DNA from: Enchytraeus crypticus
Taxonomy: Eukaryota > Annelida > Clitellata > Enchytraeida > Enchytraeidae
Direction: 5' to 3'
NCBI GenBank assembly: GCA_905160935.1
Contig: CAJHZI010000423.1
Coordinates: 2,834,001-2,898,000 of the forward strand
DNA length: 64,000 nucleotides
Part shown: piece after piece, positions 29,480 through 40,465 of the stretch
How positions within the stretch are numbered: the stretch's first letter is position 1
How the letters are laid out: every line of letters starts with the position of its first letter
Notes under the pieces: model-generated
Database searches by the model: none
What the model saw: the letters and a program-made list of their open reading frames with translations, nothing else
Told to the model about the DNA's origin: nothing
Position numbers and translations under genes: made by a program

Positions 29480-29650
29480 AGAAACTATCGTTAACTCCGT
29501 GCACTCATTTCTGCGTGAAACTTTTTGCAGCATGTTGCACACGGAGCCCAAACAACACTGAAATGATGGCGGTATCTGGTGCTCAGCAATCAAACGAAAA
29601 TGTATCTCACAGATGTGCAGGTGAAGGCTCTCTCGCAGGCTTTTACTTCA
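29480..29650 (+). promoter_or_regulatory. Candidate promoter and first exon of ILKAP
   Basis: Contains aaatgatggcggtatc, resembling a YY1 motif overlapping ATG as in many housekeeping genes. An open frame MMAVSGAQQSNENVSHRCAG ends at a strong CAG|gtgaag donor. That donor leaves phase 1, while the next ILKAP exon seen (32037) needs phase 0. Either another exon intervenes or this is not the coding start. Tentative. Confidence 0.3.
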
Positions 29651-29952
29651 ATCCGTATTCACGTTGGTAGGCTTTTCTAGAAACATCTGTGTCATGACTT
29701 AAAATTACACTCATTAATTTGAGTAATTATTCATCTCACCTCATAAAGGCTGAAGCCTGATTTAATTGGTGAAGCGTCGTTTTGGTGTCTGGAAAGCATA
29801 TTAATGACAGAGCTGACTCTAGAACTTTGTTTGAATTCTAGACCCACTGATGAACAATCGAGCAACTTACCGACATACAATCCGTTCAGTCCTCTAACTA
29901 GAGGCGTAAAAATATTTCATTGGTTTACACTATAATTATATTCTATGGTGTA

Positions 29953-29956
<4 letters not shown>

Positions 29957-30033
<77 letters not shown>

Positions 30034-30070
30034 GTATAAACTAAATTATATTCTGTAGTGTATACATATA

Positions 30071-30119
<49 letters not shown>

Positions 30120-30135
30120 ATATATATATATACAT

Positions 30136-30204
<69 letters not shown>

Positions 30205-30232
30205 TATATAAACATATACATGTATATATGTA
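29957..30232. repeat. (GT)n and (TA)n microsatellite cluster
   Basis: About 62 bases of GT, then TA blocks with TACA and ATGTA interruptions. The copy of 'ctaaattatattctgtagtg' next to 'ctataattatattctatggt' shows that the left flank is duplicated. Confidence 0.88.
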
Positions 30233-32036
30233 GTAGTAGGAATTTACAGGGCAACGTGGAGCATGAAAACGGTTAATTATATTAATTGTGCTACACAAAA
30301 TCAGAAGAACAAGTCTTCATAATGTACCACTACTATATTTAAACCTGTAGAGTATTCATTTCCGTGTTCTTCGACACCTTTCGTGAAAAGTTGTTGTGAA
30401 CTTTTAAAAATTATTACAAACTAATTATAGACCTAAGTAATGAGAAGGGCGTCAAATAGATCTAACTGCGTACCTAGCGATGTTCAATCTCTATCTATAC
30501 ATACATCTTTCTCTCTGAATTACCACGACCATCAATACATTATAACTAGGTTCTTCTCAGTGGCGTAGAGATCTAGGGAGCATGGAAGTTCATGCACTCC
30601 CCCAAAAAAGGTCATGTTAAATTTCTATGAAGTCCATATAGTATAAGTACACAAATTACATTAAGTCTGTACCTCCCAAATATTAATAGCCCCCCACCCC
30701 TTTTATTGAATATCTACTACGCTACGTATTTATACTTCTCAAGAACTAATTCGTTGAATCTGAATATGTACCCTTTCACGTTTGCTAATTAGCCTACAGC
30801 GAAATGAAAACGTATGCTTCAAATTTGGCATGAACGCAATCTCGGGCATCAAAGCTTTGAAACTCTCTCATGATTTTGACTAGAAGAAGTGAATGATTAT
30901 AGTTATTTATTTAAAAAGCCATAAACGGATTAGGCCTAAGCTAGCTATAATCATGTTGCATACTTTATTTTTATTTAAATAATAATCAAAACAACAATTA
31001 GAGTGCTACAGTTACCAATGACAACATCGAAAACTATTTAGTCAAAATCAAGCCATCGAGCAAAGGAAGGTCCAAAAACGGTGCAAATTCTAAAATCCAG
31101 AAAATCAGTCCAAAGAAAAAGGTAATTAAATATAAGTATAGGTTTAGGCGCTGGTCGCAACTCACGTATACTGGATAGAAAAGAGAGATAGAAAAGATAG
31201 GTCTTCAACTGCCTATGGAATTGCTCATAGGAAAGCAAAGGCTGATGTGATTCAAATGAAGATTTCCGAAGATTGAATGGAAGAGAATTCCAGATCTGAA
31301 GTGCAGCATGCTAGAAAGAACGATTATAGCTTAGAGCTTGAAGGCAAGCTTGGTCTCACAAGAGTAATTAATTTAGATGACCGAGTAGCAGCAGAATGCA
31401 TCAGTTTAATCAAGTGAGACATAAAAGTTTGTCCAGGGGTGGTGATGGACTTATTAGTTAACGAAGCTGTTTTATAAATGATACGCTCTTTAATCTTTAT
31501 CTAGTGCAAAGACTTAATTTAAAGTAAAAAAGTATATATATCTATGAAAACAGGTTAATTCGGTTCTAACTATTAAAGCCGTAGAATAAAACGTTTCGCA
31601 TATCAATCGCTAAATTAGATGAATTATCTAATTATTATCTCTGCTAAGTCAAAACATACTTCGTTAATTTCAGTCAGCCTACAGCTATTAACTGGAGTCA
31701 TTAGCTCTAGTTTTCAGATTCAGTTAAAACCTTGATATTCAAAGATAAATAAAGTACCATTGGGAGAGAGAATGAGGCAGAGACAGAAAGAAAGAGAGCG
31801 ATGGAGAGCTATAATCAGTTAGCATTCCTAAATATTGTCCTGGACAGCGATTTTATTGCACTGTTAATGTCAATGCATGGAAACGCTGACGTTCTGTTGG
31901 TTGCGAGCAACTCGGTTTTGTTTAAGTACAAAATAAATAGCTTATTTATAACAAATGTTAATAAATTTGCTAACTTATATTAAGGTGAATTTATTAATAC
32001 AATATGAGACGAGTATCGCAAAGTATATCATTTCAG

Positions 32037-35000
32037 GCAAAAGTCGACCTATTTGACGATTTACCTGCGCCATGTAAGTACGCGTAATTTTTGTACAGTC
32101 GTAGACTTATAATCTAAATCAGTACATTGCGATGGTTAAATCCCTTGTTGAATTATAGCGTCTTTTCCAGTAAACTTCAGCGTACGGATAGATCTACCGT
32201 AAACTGAACTTGCACGAAAGCTTAGATTTTTTCAATAAACGACAATAAATCCCAATGTTGGTGCCCAAGTGTATTATAAATCTCTGCTGAAGATTGTAAT
32301 TTATTTGTTGTTACAGCTCAGGCTCAGACTGTTGCAAATCCCGAGACCCAAGACACCTCAGGAAAAGACACGGTGGCAGAGAGTGATGCAGCTACAGCAT
32401 TGCATGTTGTGCCAGCGGATGATCAACTATCGTGTAGCACTGCTAGAAAAAGAAGTCTTGAATGCGATGACAAGAGTTCTGATCTATCCACAAAAAAATT
32501 GGCTACAGGCTAGTTGTTGGAATATTTGTCATTAATAGACTTTAAAAATTGTATTTTGATAAGCCTTTCAATTCATTTGAAGATATCAACGATGACGCCT
32601 TGGATCTCGCACTCTACACGCTCGATCTAATTTAACGCAAATCTCACATGTGCTGTTTTGCAGGATGCATTCCTGTTACATATCTAGTATCTATTTTACG
32701 CATTAAAATCAACATATGCGATAATCTCTCGTGGCAATTCGGCAGTGTTTGTGTTAATTTATCTGCGAGTGAGTTAGTTACTAGGGTAGGGTGACCCAAG
32801 TCATTACAGCAACGTGATCTGCCATACCTAGCTCTAGGAAATCAGATTTGAGTAGTTTCCATAACTAGTGTGCTCTGTGTTCTCTGAGCACATCATAATT
32901 TAGGATAGCTCAGGCTAATCCTGCACAACATAATGTAACTATATATGTATTTACCTATGCAATTAAGACGATTATAATTATATGTGTATATATAATAACT
33001 CCAATATAGTACTGCATTTATAAATAAGTAATTATAATATTATAATTAACTTATGATGATCTGATGTAAGACAGAGAGGATTTGAGACAGTCTATTTGTA
33101 TCTCGACCCTAGTTTAACTGGGATTCCTGGGAAGATGATGATGATGAATTAACTTTATGGCCGGTTAATAATTGTTTTTCATACAGTAACAGTGGAGTTA
33201 CTCAGAGTGAGTTTTGTAGTGTCATTACTTGTGGGTATTATACAATGAATAGATGTCGTGAATCTGAAAGCATATGCAGCTGACAGAAAGGGAGAAAGAG
33301 AGGAAATGCAGGATGCTCATATGATTATTCATAATTTTCTTCCTGAGATTGTCAGCCATGTTGGAGAATGCAGCTCTTTGTTAGTATTAATCAATATCAT
33401 TGTATAAAAGATATTTCAAGATTATTGTATAGTGTACATGTGCGGGTTATAGGTATACCTGTAGAGGCTGATTTACTGAGGTCAGGTATTCATATACTGA
33501 AAGCGGGGATTCTTTTATGGAGGGCAGGATTTCAGTGCATCTCAAATCTCAATTAAAAATATAGATGCATTGTACACTTTTTGATGTGCTTTGGATCCTT
33601 TCCTGTCTCTTTGTATAGTTTTGCATATTGAATAGATTTACTCAGTTGTTGACAACGTTGATTAAGCACTTAAGAATTAAAAATTTTAAAGTTGCATCAT
33701 TTTCTCAGTAGATTAAAAAATGAGTATAATTTTATAATGCCTTACAGTATAATGTTTGTCTGTTAAGGCAACATTTGTTGTAGTCAGAGCGCTTGATAGA
33801 AATAGTTCTTAAAAAATTAGACACCTCCCTTTTTTCTTATCATTTTAAAGATTTTTCTTTGTGTGGATGCAAATTGCTTATTTTTCATCCAAAGATGAAA
33901 TTTGCATAGAAAAGTTTGATATGTGCAATAGATAGGCTGAAACTCTGTCAGAGATTTTATACTATCCTTATACATCCTAGGCCATCCTTAGCATCATCCT
34001 CAAATGAGGAAACAGATGTGGAATTATTGTTAATATTATTGTTATTACTATTGCAATAAATTAATTTTTGCTACTAATTGTAGGATGTTTTGTCATGCTT
34101 GGATGAGGAAACAGATGTTAAACCTAAATTATTATTATAGTTATTATTATTAGTATTAGTATTTTTTTTTTTTTTTTTTTTTTAATATTTTTACCCCGGT
34201 GTAAAGAACCTGGGGTTTGAATATTATGAATATTATGAATATTATAATGGTATTAGTATTATTATTATTATTTGTTATTTATTATTAAATTATTATAATT
34301 CTTTCCCCGTGTTGTGTCCAGGTTGTTTGAAGAATAGACCAACCCTGTAAACATGCACGTGTTGTAGAAGGTGACATAAAAAATAGATCCCAACCAACGT
34401 CAGAAAGGGTTCAGTTGGCGAGTGCCTAGGCTCCAGAAATTGCTACAAAAAACTTAAACGAATTGAAATAGTCTATTCTTATTCCGACTTTCGCTAAACT
34501 GGGATTTAAGGGAAAATGATGATGATGATTATTATTATTATTTGTAAAATTATTTTTGATTGTTTTAGATCTTCAGTTTCTTACTTTGCAGTGTTTGATG
34601 GTCACAGTGGAGCCAGAGCTTCTAAATACTCAGCTCAACATCTGCACAAAATTCTTGCTCAAAAGTTTCCTAAAAGTAGAGCTACGAATAATTATTTATA
34701 TTTAATTATACATTCAAATTACAGTGTTAAAATTAAAATGATAGATTTACGGTTTGTGTTTGCTTTTATCTTATGGCAAAATGTTAATTATTACAATAGC
34801 AGAATTATCAAATTTCCAGTGAAGGCACTATGCAGAACCTTCTTGTTGTTTTATAGCTTTCAGAAATTTATGGAACAATTTTATTTCCTATCCAACACCT
34901 ATACTGGTTTTGACTGATATCACACCTGTAATCTGCGGTGGCAACCTATGTCAGTGTCTAGATGTTGACTGGATATTGAGAATTGTATTGAGAGTTGCAG

Positions 35001-38000
35001 CATAGTGGTTGATGTAATGCTGCTGGCTGCAGAACAATCATCACTCAGCTATATTACTTAAATATTGAATTAGTCTAGACAGTTTGCACCTTTTTTTGTG
35101 TGATTTGTCAAATATTTTTACATGTCCTTCTTAGTGCAGCTTTCATTATTAGACTTTATTGGTGAAAAATATGCTTGAATGAATTCAGTGTAGAAATTAC
35201 TATTATATATTACATGCTGGAGCTATCAATTTGAATATTGTAAATGTTCTATTTATCCTTTCTCACACTAGTGCGATGCTGTTGTTGCTGTCAGGTGAAG
35301 CTAACTTCGAGAAGGACATGCGACGGTGTTTGGTCGAGTCATACAAGAAATTGGATGAAACGTTTCTGGCAGAAGCTAGAGTTAAGTATGACGCATTCTG
35401 TCTAGTGTGTGTATCATCACTAGTGAATATTAGTGAATGGCTCTCTAATTATATCAAGGCTCTCTTAGTATATCAATATATATTGCATATCATTTCTCGG
35501 TGTTTAGCTCGATTACAAAAGGTTTCCTCAGAAACCTAAAACTAGAGTAATTGTTTTCTGCTCTTGCAGTTAAATTACTAGATGACTATGTTATATTAAA
35601 TACTATTATATTACTATATGCTAAGCTCGATAATACTACGTCTTAAGTGGGAAGGTCACTGCTAAATCTTGTTACCAGTTCACAAGATGGCTATCTGATG
35701 GGACATCCAGTGATAACTGTATTAAGTATATCAACATCATCATCATCTTCCCTTAAATTCCAGTTTAACCAGGGTCGGGATACTAATCGATTTTCTAAGT
35801 TTACCCATTCTTTTAAGTTTTTGTAGCAATTTCTGGAGCCAAGGCGCTCACCAACCGAATGCCCTTTCTGATGTTGGCTTGGATCTTGTTTTTATGTCGC
35901 CTTCTTCGATACGTGCATATTTACATGGTTGGTCTATTCTACAAACAACCCGGACACAACACGGGGATTATATCAGCATCACTTACAATTTTTCTGAAAG
36001 AACCACGTGTAAATCCTGATACTGATGGATAATTGTTTTGACTGATATTGCAGGAAGCCGTCGTGGAAGGACGGGTCTACGGCTGTGTCTGTTCTAGTTG
36101 TGGATAATACTCTCTATGTAGCGAATGTGGGAGACAGCAAGGTGTGCTAGGCTATAGCTATCATATTATTCTATCTGTATACTTTAATTTTTTATTTAGT
36201 ATGGCAACCAACGCCTGAATATAGTTGATTATTTGAAATTGTAATGATTGTATCGGGTAATTGTGGTAACAATATTTAAATAGCCTTAAATAATAATATT
36301 AATAATAATAACAACAATAAGAGTGCTACAGTCATCAATGACAACTTCGAGCGCATTGAGACAAAATAAAGCCAACGAGCAAAAAGAAGGTCCCAAAACC
36401 GTGCAAATTCCAAAATCCAGAAAATCAGTCAAAGTAAATAATAATTTAAGATCCTTTGTTTTATATTAAATACCATGAGCTTATATATAGCGTTTCGTAC
36501 AGGCCATTCTATGCAGAAGAAATGCAGAGACAGGCAAATACTCGGCTCTGTCTCTCTCAGTGGATCACAGTCCATCTCTGTATGAGGAGAGAATGAGAAT
36601 ACAAAAAGCTGGTGGTCACGTGAGGTATGATTGTACTTATTCCTATTTATCATTTAATTGCATTGCTATATCATCATAATGGCATCAGGCCCTGCATCTG
36701 ATATAAATATTGCAATGCAAGGCGATACAAATATATTTTTACGATAAGAATTCTCTTTAGAGTTCTGACAAGAGGTAGGTCCAAGGTACATGTTCGTAGT
36801 CAGAGTCTGTTTTCACACTCCATGGATCAACAAGTTAAACCCTTCGCAATTCTATGCATTTGTGAAGGGATTATGATAAGAACACTATTCGTCTAGTGCT
36901 CAAACGGTATAAACACTTGGTAGACCTTTATAAAACACTCTAGTTATTGTTTGGTCTCTTCTTGAGAATTTGATATCAAGCTCTTTGTTTATACATTCTA
37001 TTCAGTCACGATTCATTTGACATTTGATTCATTTGACAGCTTTCCATTATGTATTGTCCTTTGCGATTAATAGAAATTTTGTTGGCTTTATATCTTTCTT
37101 ATAGTGTAATTTGGGTTACATAAATTTATAGAAATCTGTGGAAATATTTCATATTATATATGTTAGATTATTCCAAAGATAATCAAATATTAAATGTTTA
37201 TTCTGCTTGCTATAACTGTTTGCATTATATCTGTTATTATTTTGCACTATATCCTTTATTACCATTTCATTCATCATCTTCCCCCAAATTCCAGCCCAGC
37301 CAGGGTCCAGTTGCAGAAATTTTTGTAGCAATTTCTGTTGCCTAGGCACTCACCAACCGAATGCCCTTTCTAATGTAGAATTAATATGTTATAATAATGA
37401 ACTGATATTGAATCCGTTCACTATTATAACATATTAATTCTACTTACTATAGCAGTATAATTATATCTATTTTCCATAAGGATATATTGTTCTACTTGCT
37501 ATAGCAGTATAATTATATCTATTTTGCATAGGGATGTATTGTTCTACTTACTATAACGGTATAATTATATCTATTTTCCATTGGGATATACTGTTCTACT
37601 TACTATATAACGGTATAATTATTTATGTTTTGTATAGGGATGTATTGTTCTACTTACTATAGCGGTATAATTATATCTATTTTATATTGGGATATATTGT
37701 TCTACTTACTGTAACGGTATAATTACATCTATTTTCCACAGGGATGGTCGGATGATGGGTGTGCTGGAAGTGTCGAGGTCTATAGGGGATGGGTCATTCA
37801 AGAATCACGGGCTCTCCTGTGTTCCTGATATCAAAAAATGTCAAATCACACCCGATGATAAGTGAGTAGGCATGTCGGCTCAAAATAACTCCATTGCTGG
37901 ATGACTGTCTTAACTTCCATGACTGTCATGTATTGGAAACTTTTGTGATCACTATGGTTCAGTAGCATTTAGTCTTCTGAAATAATTTTTTTTAATTGTG

Positions 38001-38943
38001 AACTCATAACAGAAAAAGTTTTAAAGTTAATTATAAAGTTAAGTATTATTCTAATGCAATAGAATGTAGAAAATTCTAGAAAGTTCTAGAGTGCAGAAAA
38101 TTATCTAAAATACAGCTTTATTTTACGCTCAATAAAAACATTAATTTGAAGTGCTTGTTTGTGTGAACTGACTTATTTTCTGAAACAAAAGGTAAACTTT
38201 GGATTAAAGTTAATGTCTAGTAACTTCTATAATTAAAACACTCTTGCGACTTTTTGACGAGTTAGATATTTTTGTTGTTTATTATTGTTCTTGTTACTTT
38301 GTATTCATGCCTCCTTGTTTCTGCTATAAACTGCTAGATACCTGATTGTGGCATGTGATGGTCTGTGGAAAAGGTTTGATAATGAATCTGCCATGGAATT
38401 TGTCAACAATATCTTAGAGGCAAGTTATTGTAAATTTGGATAATTTTACTATTAACATTGCTAATCAATTCAACCTGAATTATGTAAGAAATCAAAATAA
38501 GTTAAGAAATCCTCGGCTTAACTCTTTGTGTAGTTCTTATTAATCTCTTGTAAGTACTGCTTGTCTATATTCGTCAATGACATCCTTTTAAAGGTGAAAC
38601 ATACGATAGATTTGATTTAGCCCTTTTATAAAAATATATAATTAAAGTCAAATAGGGCCTACTATGAGGTACAGACACAAAGTAAAATTTTTTATTAGGT
38701 TGCGGCATGGTTAGTATTTTTTATTAAAGTCTCTAGGCTAAATTTAAATATTTAGAAGTTAAAGTTCATTTCTATTTGTTTTAGGACGAGACTATCCAGG
38801 CGACAGATACAAAGACATCGCTAGAGGTACGATGGGAAACGGCGTGCAATCGTCTGGCTAACGAAGCCGTTAGGCGGCTCAGCGCTGATAACGTGACTGT
38901 GCTACTCATTGCCATTAACCATCAGCCTGCTGCTAAACGATGA
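32037..38943 (+). CDS. ILKAP: Integrin-linked kinase-associated PP2C phosphatase (exon 1 not identified)
   Basis: Exons: 32037-32073, 32317-32508, 33253-33379, 34569-34675, 35295-35385, 36054-36141, 36503-36624, 37742-37861, 38338-38419, 38785-38943; phases agree throughout. The N-terminal LFDDLPAP motif and a Ser/Lys-rich linker match ILKAP, followed by the PP2C fold: AYAADRKGEREEMQDAH, YFAVFDGHSGARASKY (metal-binding Asp in DGH.G), GSTAVSVLVVDNTLYVANVG, EERMRIQKAGGHVRDGR, GVLEVSRSIGDGS, ACDGLWKRF, and SADNVTVLLIAI with the last metal-binding Asp. All catalytic motifs are intact. Family role: Mn/Mg-dependent Ser/Thr phosphatase that dampens ILK1 signalling. It ends in TGA at 38941-38943. Oddities: a GC donor at the end of exon 38338-38419 (GAG|gcaagt), a probable second at 32508, and a 52-bp minisatellite on the acceptor at 37741. 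Confidence 0.93.
32505..32514 (+). promoter_or_regulatory. Probable GC-type 5' splice site (ILKAP)
   Basis: Reading KKLAT needs one leftover base to join AT GTC GTG at 33253, which a cut at ACAG|gctagt gives. No GT nearby gives the right phase, and the frame stops at TAG three bases later. Weaker consensus than the other two GC donors. Confidence 0.5.
33060..33148 (+). mobile_element. SINE-like family C, 3' part
   Basis: 'agacagagaggatttgagac', 'ctcgaccctagtttaact', then gggattcctgggaagatgat tail; in an ILKAP intron. Confidence 0.6.
34000..34185. repeat. Simple ATT repeats with family D scraps and a T run
   Basis: 'cctcaaatgaggaaacagat' and 'tgcttggatgaggaaacag' look like two family D ends with ATT tails. 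A run of more than 20 T follows near 34163. Confidence 0.5.
34305..34545 (+). mobile_element. SINE-like family C, full length
   Basis: ccccgtgttgtgtccaggtt, 'gaagaatagaccaaccct', ctccagaaattgctac, 'gctaaactgggatttaagg' and a (GAT)n(ATT)n tail ending about 20 bases before the ILKAP acceptor at 34567-34568. Confidence 0.8.
35738..35970 (-). mobile_element. SINE-like family C (inverted)
   Basis: catcatcatcttcccttaaa at the tail side and 'aacaacccggacacaacac' at the head side; in an ILKAP intron. Confidence 0.78.
36770..36860 (-). mobile_element. SINE-like family E fragment (inverted)
   Basis: 'aggtccaaggtacatgttcg', tagtcagagtctgttttcac and 'ggatcaacaagttaaaccct' match the body of the copy at 55640-56015. 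Confidence 0.6.
37268..37378 (-). mobile_element. SINE-like family C, partial (inverted)
   Basis: tcatcatcttcccccaaatt, 'agccagggtcc' and 'accgaatgccctttctaatg'; internally deleted relative to other copies. Confidence 0.6.
37438..37746 (+). repeat. 52-bp minisatellite running into an ILKAP acceptor
   Basis: Six units: ttctacttactataacggta, then 'taattatatctattttccat' and agggatgtattg. The last unit ends ctattttccacag|GGATGGTCGG, the true junction of the exon starting 37742. At least two earlier units end ...tgcatag|ggatg or tgtatag|ggatg and so are decoy acceptors with the same first exon bases. Confidence 0.85.
38416..38425 (+). promoter_or_regulatory. GC-type 5' splice site (ILKAP)
   Basis: Exon end TTAGAG followed by gcaagt. 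Joining E at phase 0 to GACGAGACT at 38785 gives NNILEDETIQ, which aligns to the family's SCLEDEKIQ without gap. No GT alternative keeps the frame. Confidence 0.88.
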
Positions 38944-40465
38944 TTTCTTTCAAGTTCAATCTCCTTTTCTCCTTGTCAAATGATGGCTTTGATTTCAAAC
39001 AATCCCGTTGAACCGTTTCTATTAGTAATTATTAAGCCCAACTCCCGTAGGATGTAAAAGTAATGGTTTATTTGATGAGATTATCCCGTTTTATTGATTC
39101 ATTTGGTTTCTTTATTTTTAATTATGGAAAATTGTTAGTTTAAAGTATGGAAAAGAAGGTCTATTCATCTCCGGATCATTGTTAAACTCTGATTCAAGGA
39201 AAGATGATGATGGTTATATTTTTATGTGATGATGTATTCTACTTGAGGAGATTTAACTCGTTATAAAAAACGCTTTCTGATTCAAATGAATGAATCAAAT
39301 GAATATTCATTCGACAGGAGAACAAGAATATTTTAGAGTGTTGAAAACTGTTGCAGTTTGGCTTAGGTATGGGCCTATTTTGTATAGACACATGTTTGTG
39401 AACGATCCTAATGCAATAATTATAACTAATTATTTATATCGCAGTGTTAATATGAAATGAAAAGAGATTCCATTGGAAATACAATTTTTATGGGATGTTG
39501 ACAACACTCTAGTAATGTAGTTGATACCGAACTATAAAGAAAAAATATAATTTACAAAATGCATTACTGTCTTGCATTCAGCAACATTTGTCTGCAATTT
39601 ATTTCTGAATAAGTAATCCATTACTAGGCTTTGTATAAGTGATTCATATTTGTAGGAATATATTCGTTTCTTTTAGTTTTTCTTCTATCATTTCTCTTTT
39701 TCTCTTACTAAACTTCATAGATATGGTTTACATTTGTAAGCTTACATTGCAAATGTTCAAGTAAAATCTTTGTAACAGAAACAGTTCTTCCTTAACAAAC
39801 AAGTGTTTAGTGACCGACCTGACGTTAAAGCACGCACACTGAACTGTAACAAGTCAGTTATGATTAACTGCTGAACTTCAATTAGAAACATTCAAAGATT
39901 TGCTTAAAAGAATTAAGTAAACACGCAGTATAGTGAAAAAATAAACTACGTTATCTTGTAACTACGGAACTAGTAACTGCGTTATATCTTTTAACCTTTA
40001 GACAATTTAGACCATTTTCCGTTTAGCCAGTCCAGTGAATGTCTGAGATTTTATTCTGATCAACGCGACTGAGATTCGAACGCACGAGGGTTCAATGCAC
40101 CTCAGGATCTATCATTTAAAACTTCATGACGTTACCCATACGCTATCAAGACATTCATTACATTCCTACATTGCTTACAGTCTTATTGCATTCATCATCA
40201 TCTTATCTTAAATACCAGTTTAGCTAGGGTCGGGATTACAGTTCAATTGTATTATAAAAATACATCAATGAAATATAAGTTTTCATTCAAAATCCCGTTC
40301 TTTCGTTTTGAAGTGTTATGTGGAATAAAAACATACAAATACTTGTATTAGAAAATGTTTGCATCGAAAAATTCGTTGCGAGTCTAAATATGCTTGTACC
40401 GCATACGTAACCTATAAAATTCTATATGGCAAATTAGTGTGCAGAAACATATATCATACTGTATA
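38944..40465. other. Gap between ILKAP and TRNT1 3' ends
   Basis: It should contain both 3' untranslated regions. I see only a family C fragment (39140-39215), an inverted family A SINE (40005-40165) and a family C fragment (40195-40240). Confidence 0.6.
40005..40165 (-). mobile_element. tRNA-derived SINE, family A (inverted, 5' part)
   Basis: 'agccagtccagtgaatgtct', 'gagattcgaacgcacgagg' and 'cttcatgacgttacccatac' are the family A head read backwards; the distal 3' end is missing. Confidence 0.75.

Larger units (their letters stand above)
29018..32036. other. Shared upstream region of the filamin-like gene and ILKAP
   Basis: The two genes point away from each other here. A good acceptor with a pyrimidine tract (tttttctattttaatag, ending at 29053 on the minus strand) marks a 5' untranslated exon boundary of the filamin-like gene. 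A compositionally mixed patch at 29480-29650 looks promoter-like. The rest is microsatellite and unremarkable AT-rich sequence; ILKAP exon 1 must also be in here. Confidence 0.55.

Noticed and set aside
29943-30298. Open frames of IYIYIY and THTHTH type
   Set aside because: They are microsatellite translations.
31801-31983. MESYNQLAFLNIVLDSDFIA frame as ILKAP exon 1
   Set aside because: No donor at the needed phase before 32037 and no resemblance to the family N terminus.
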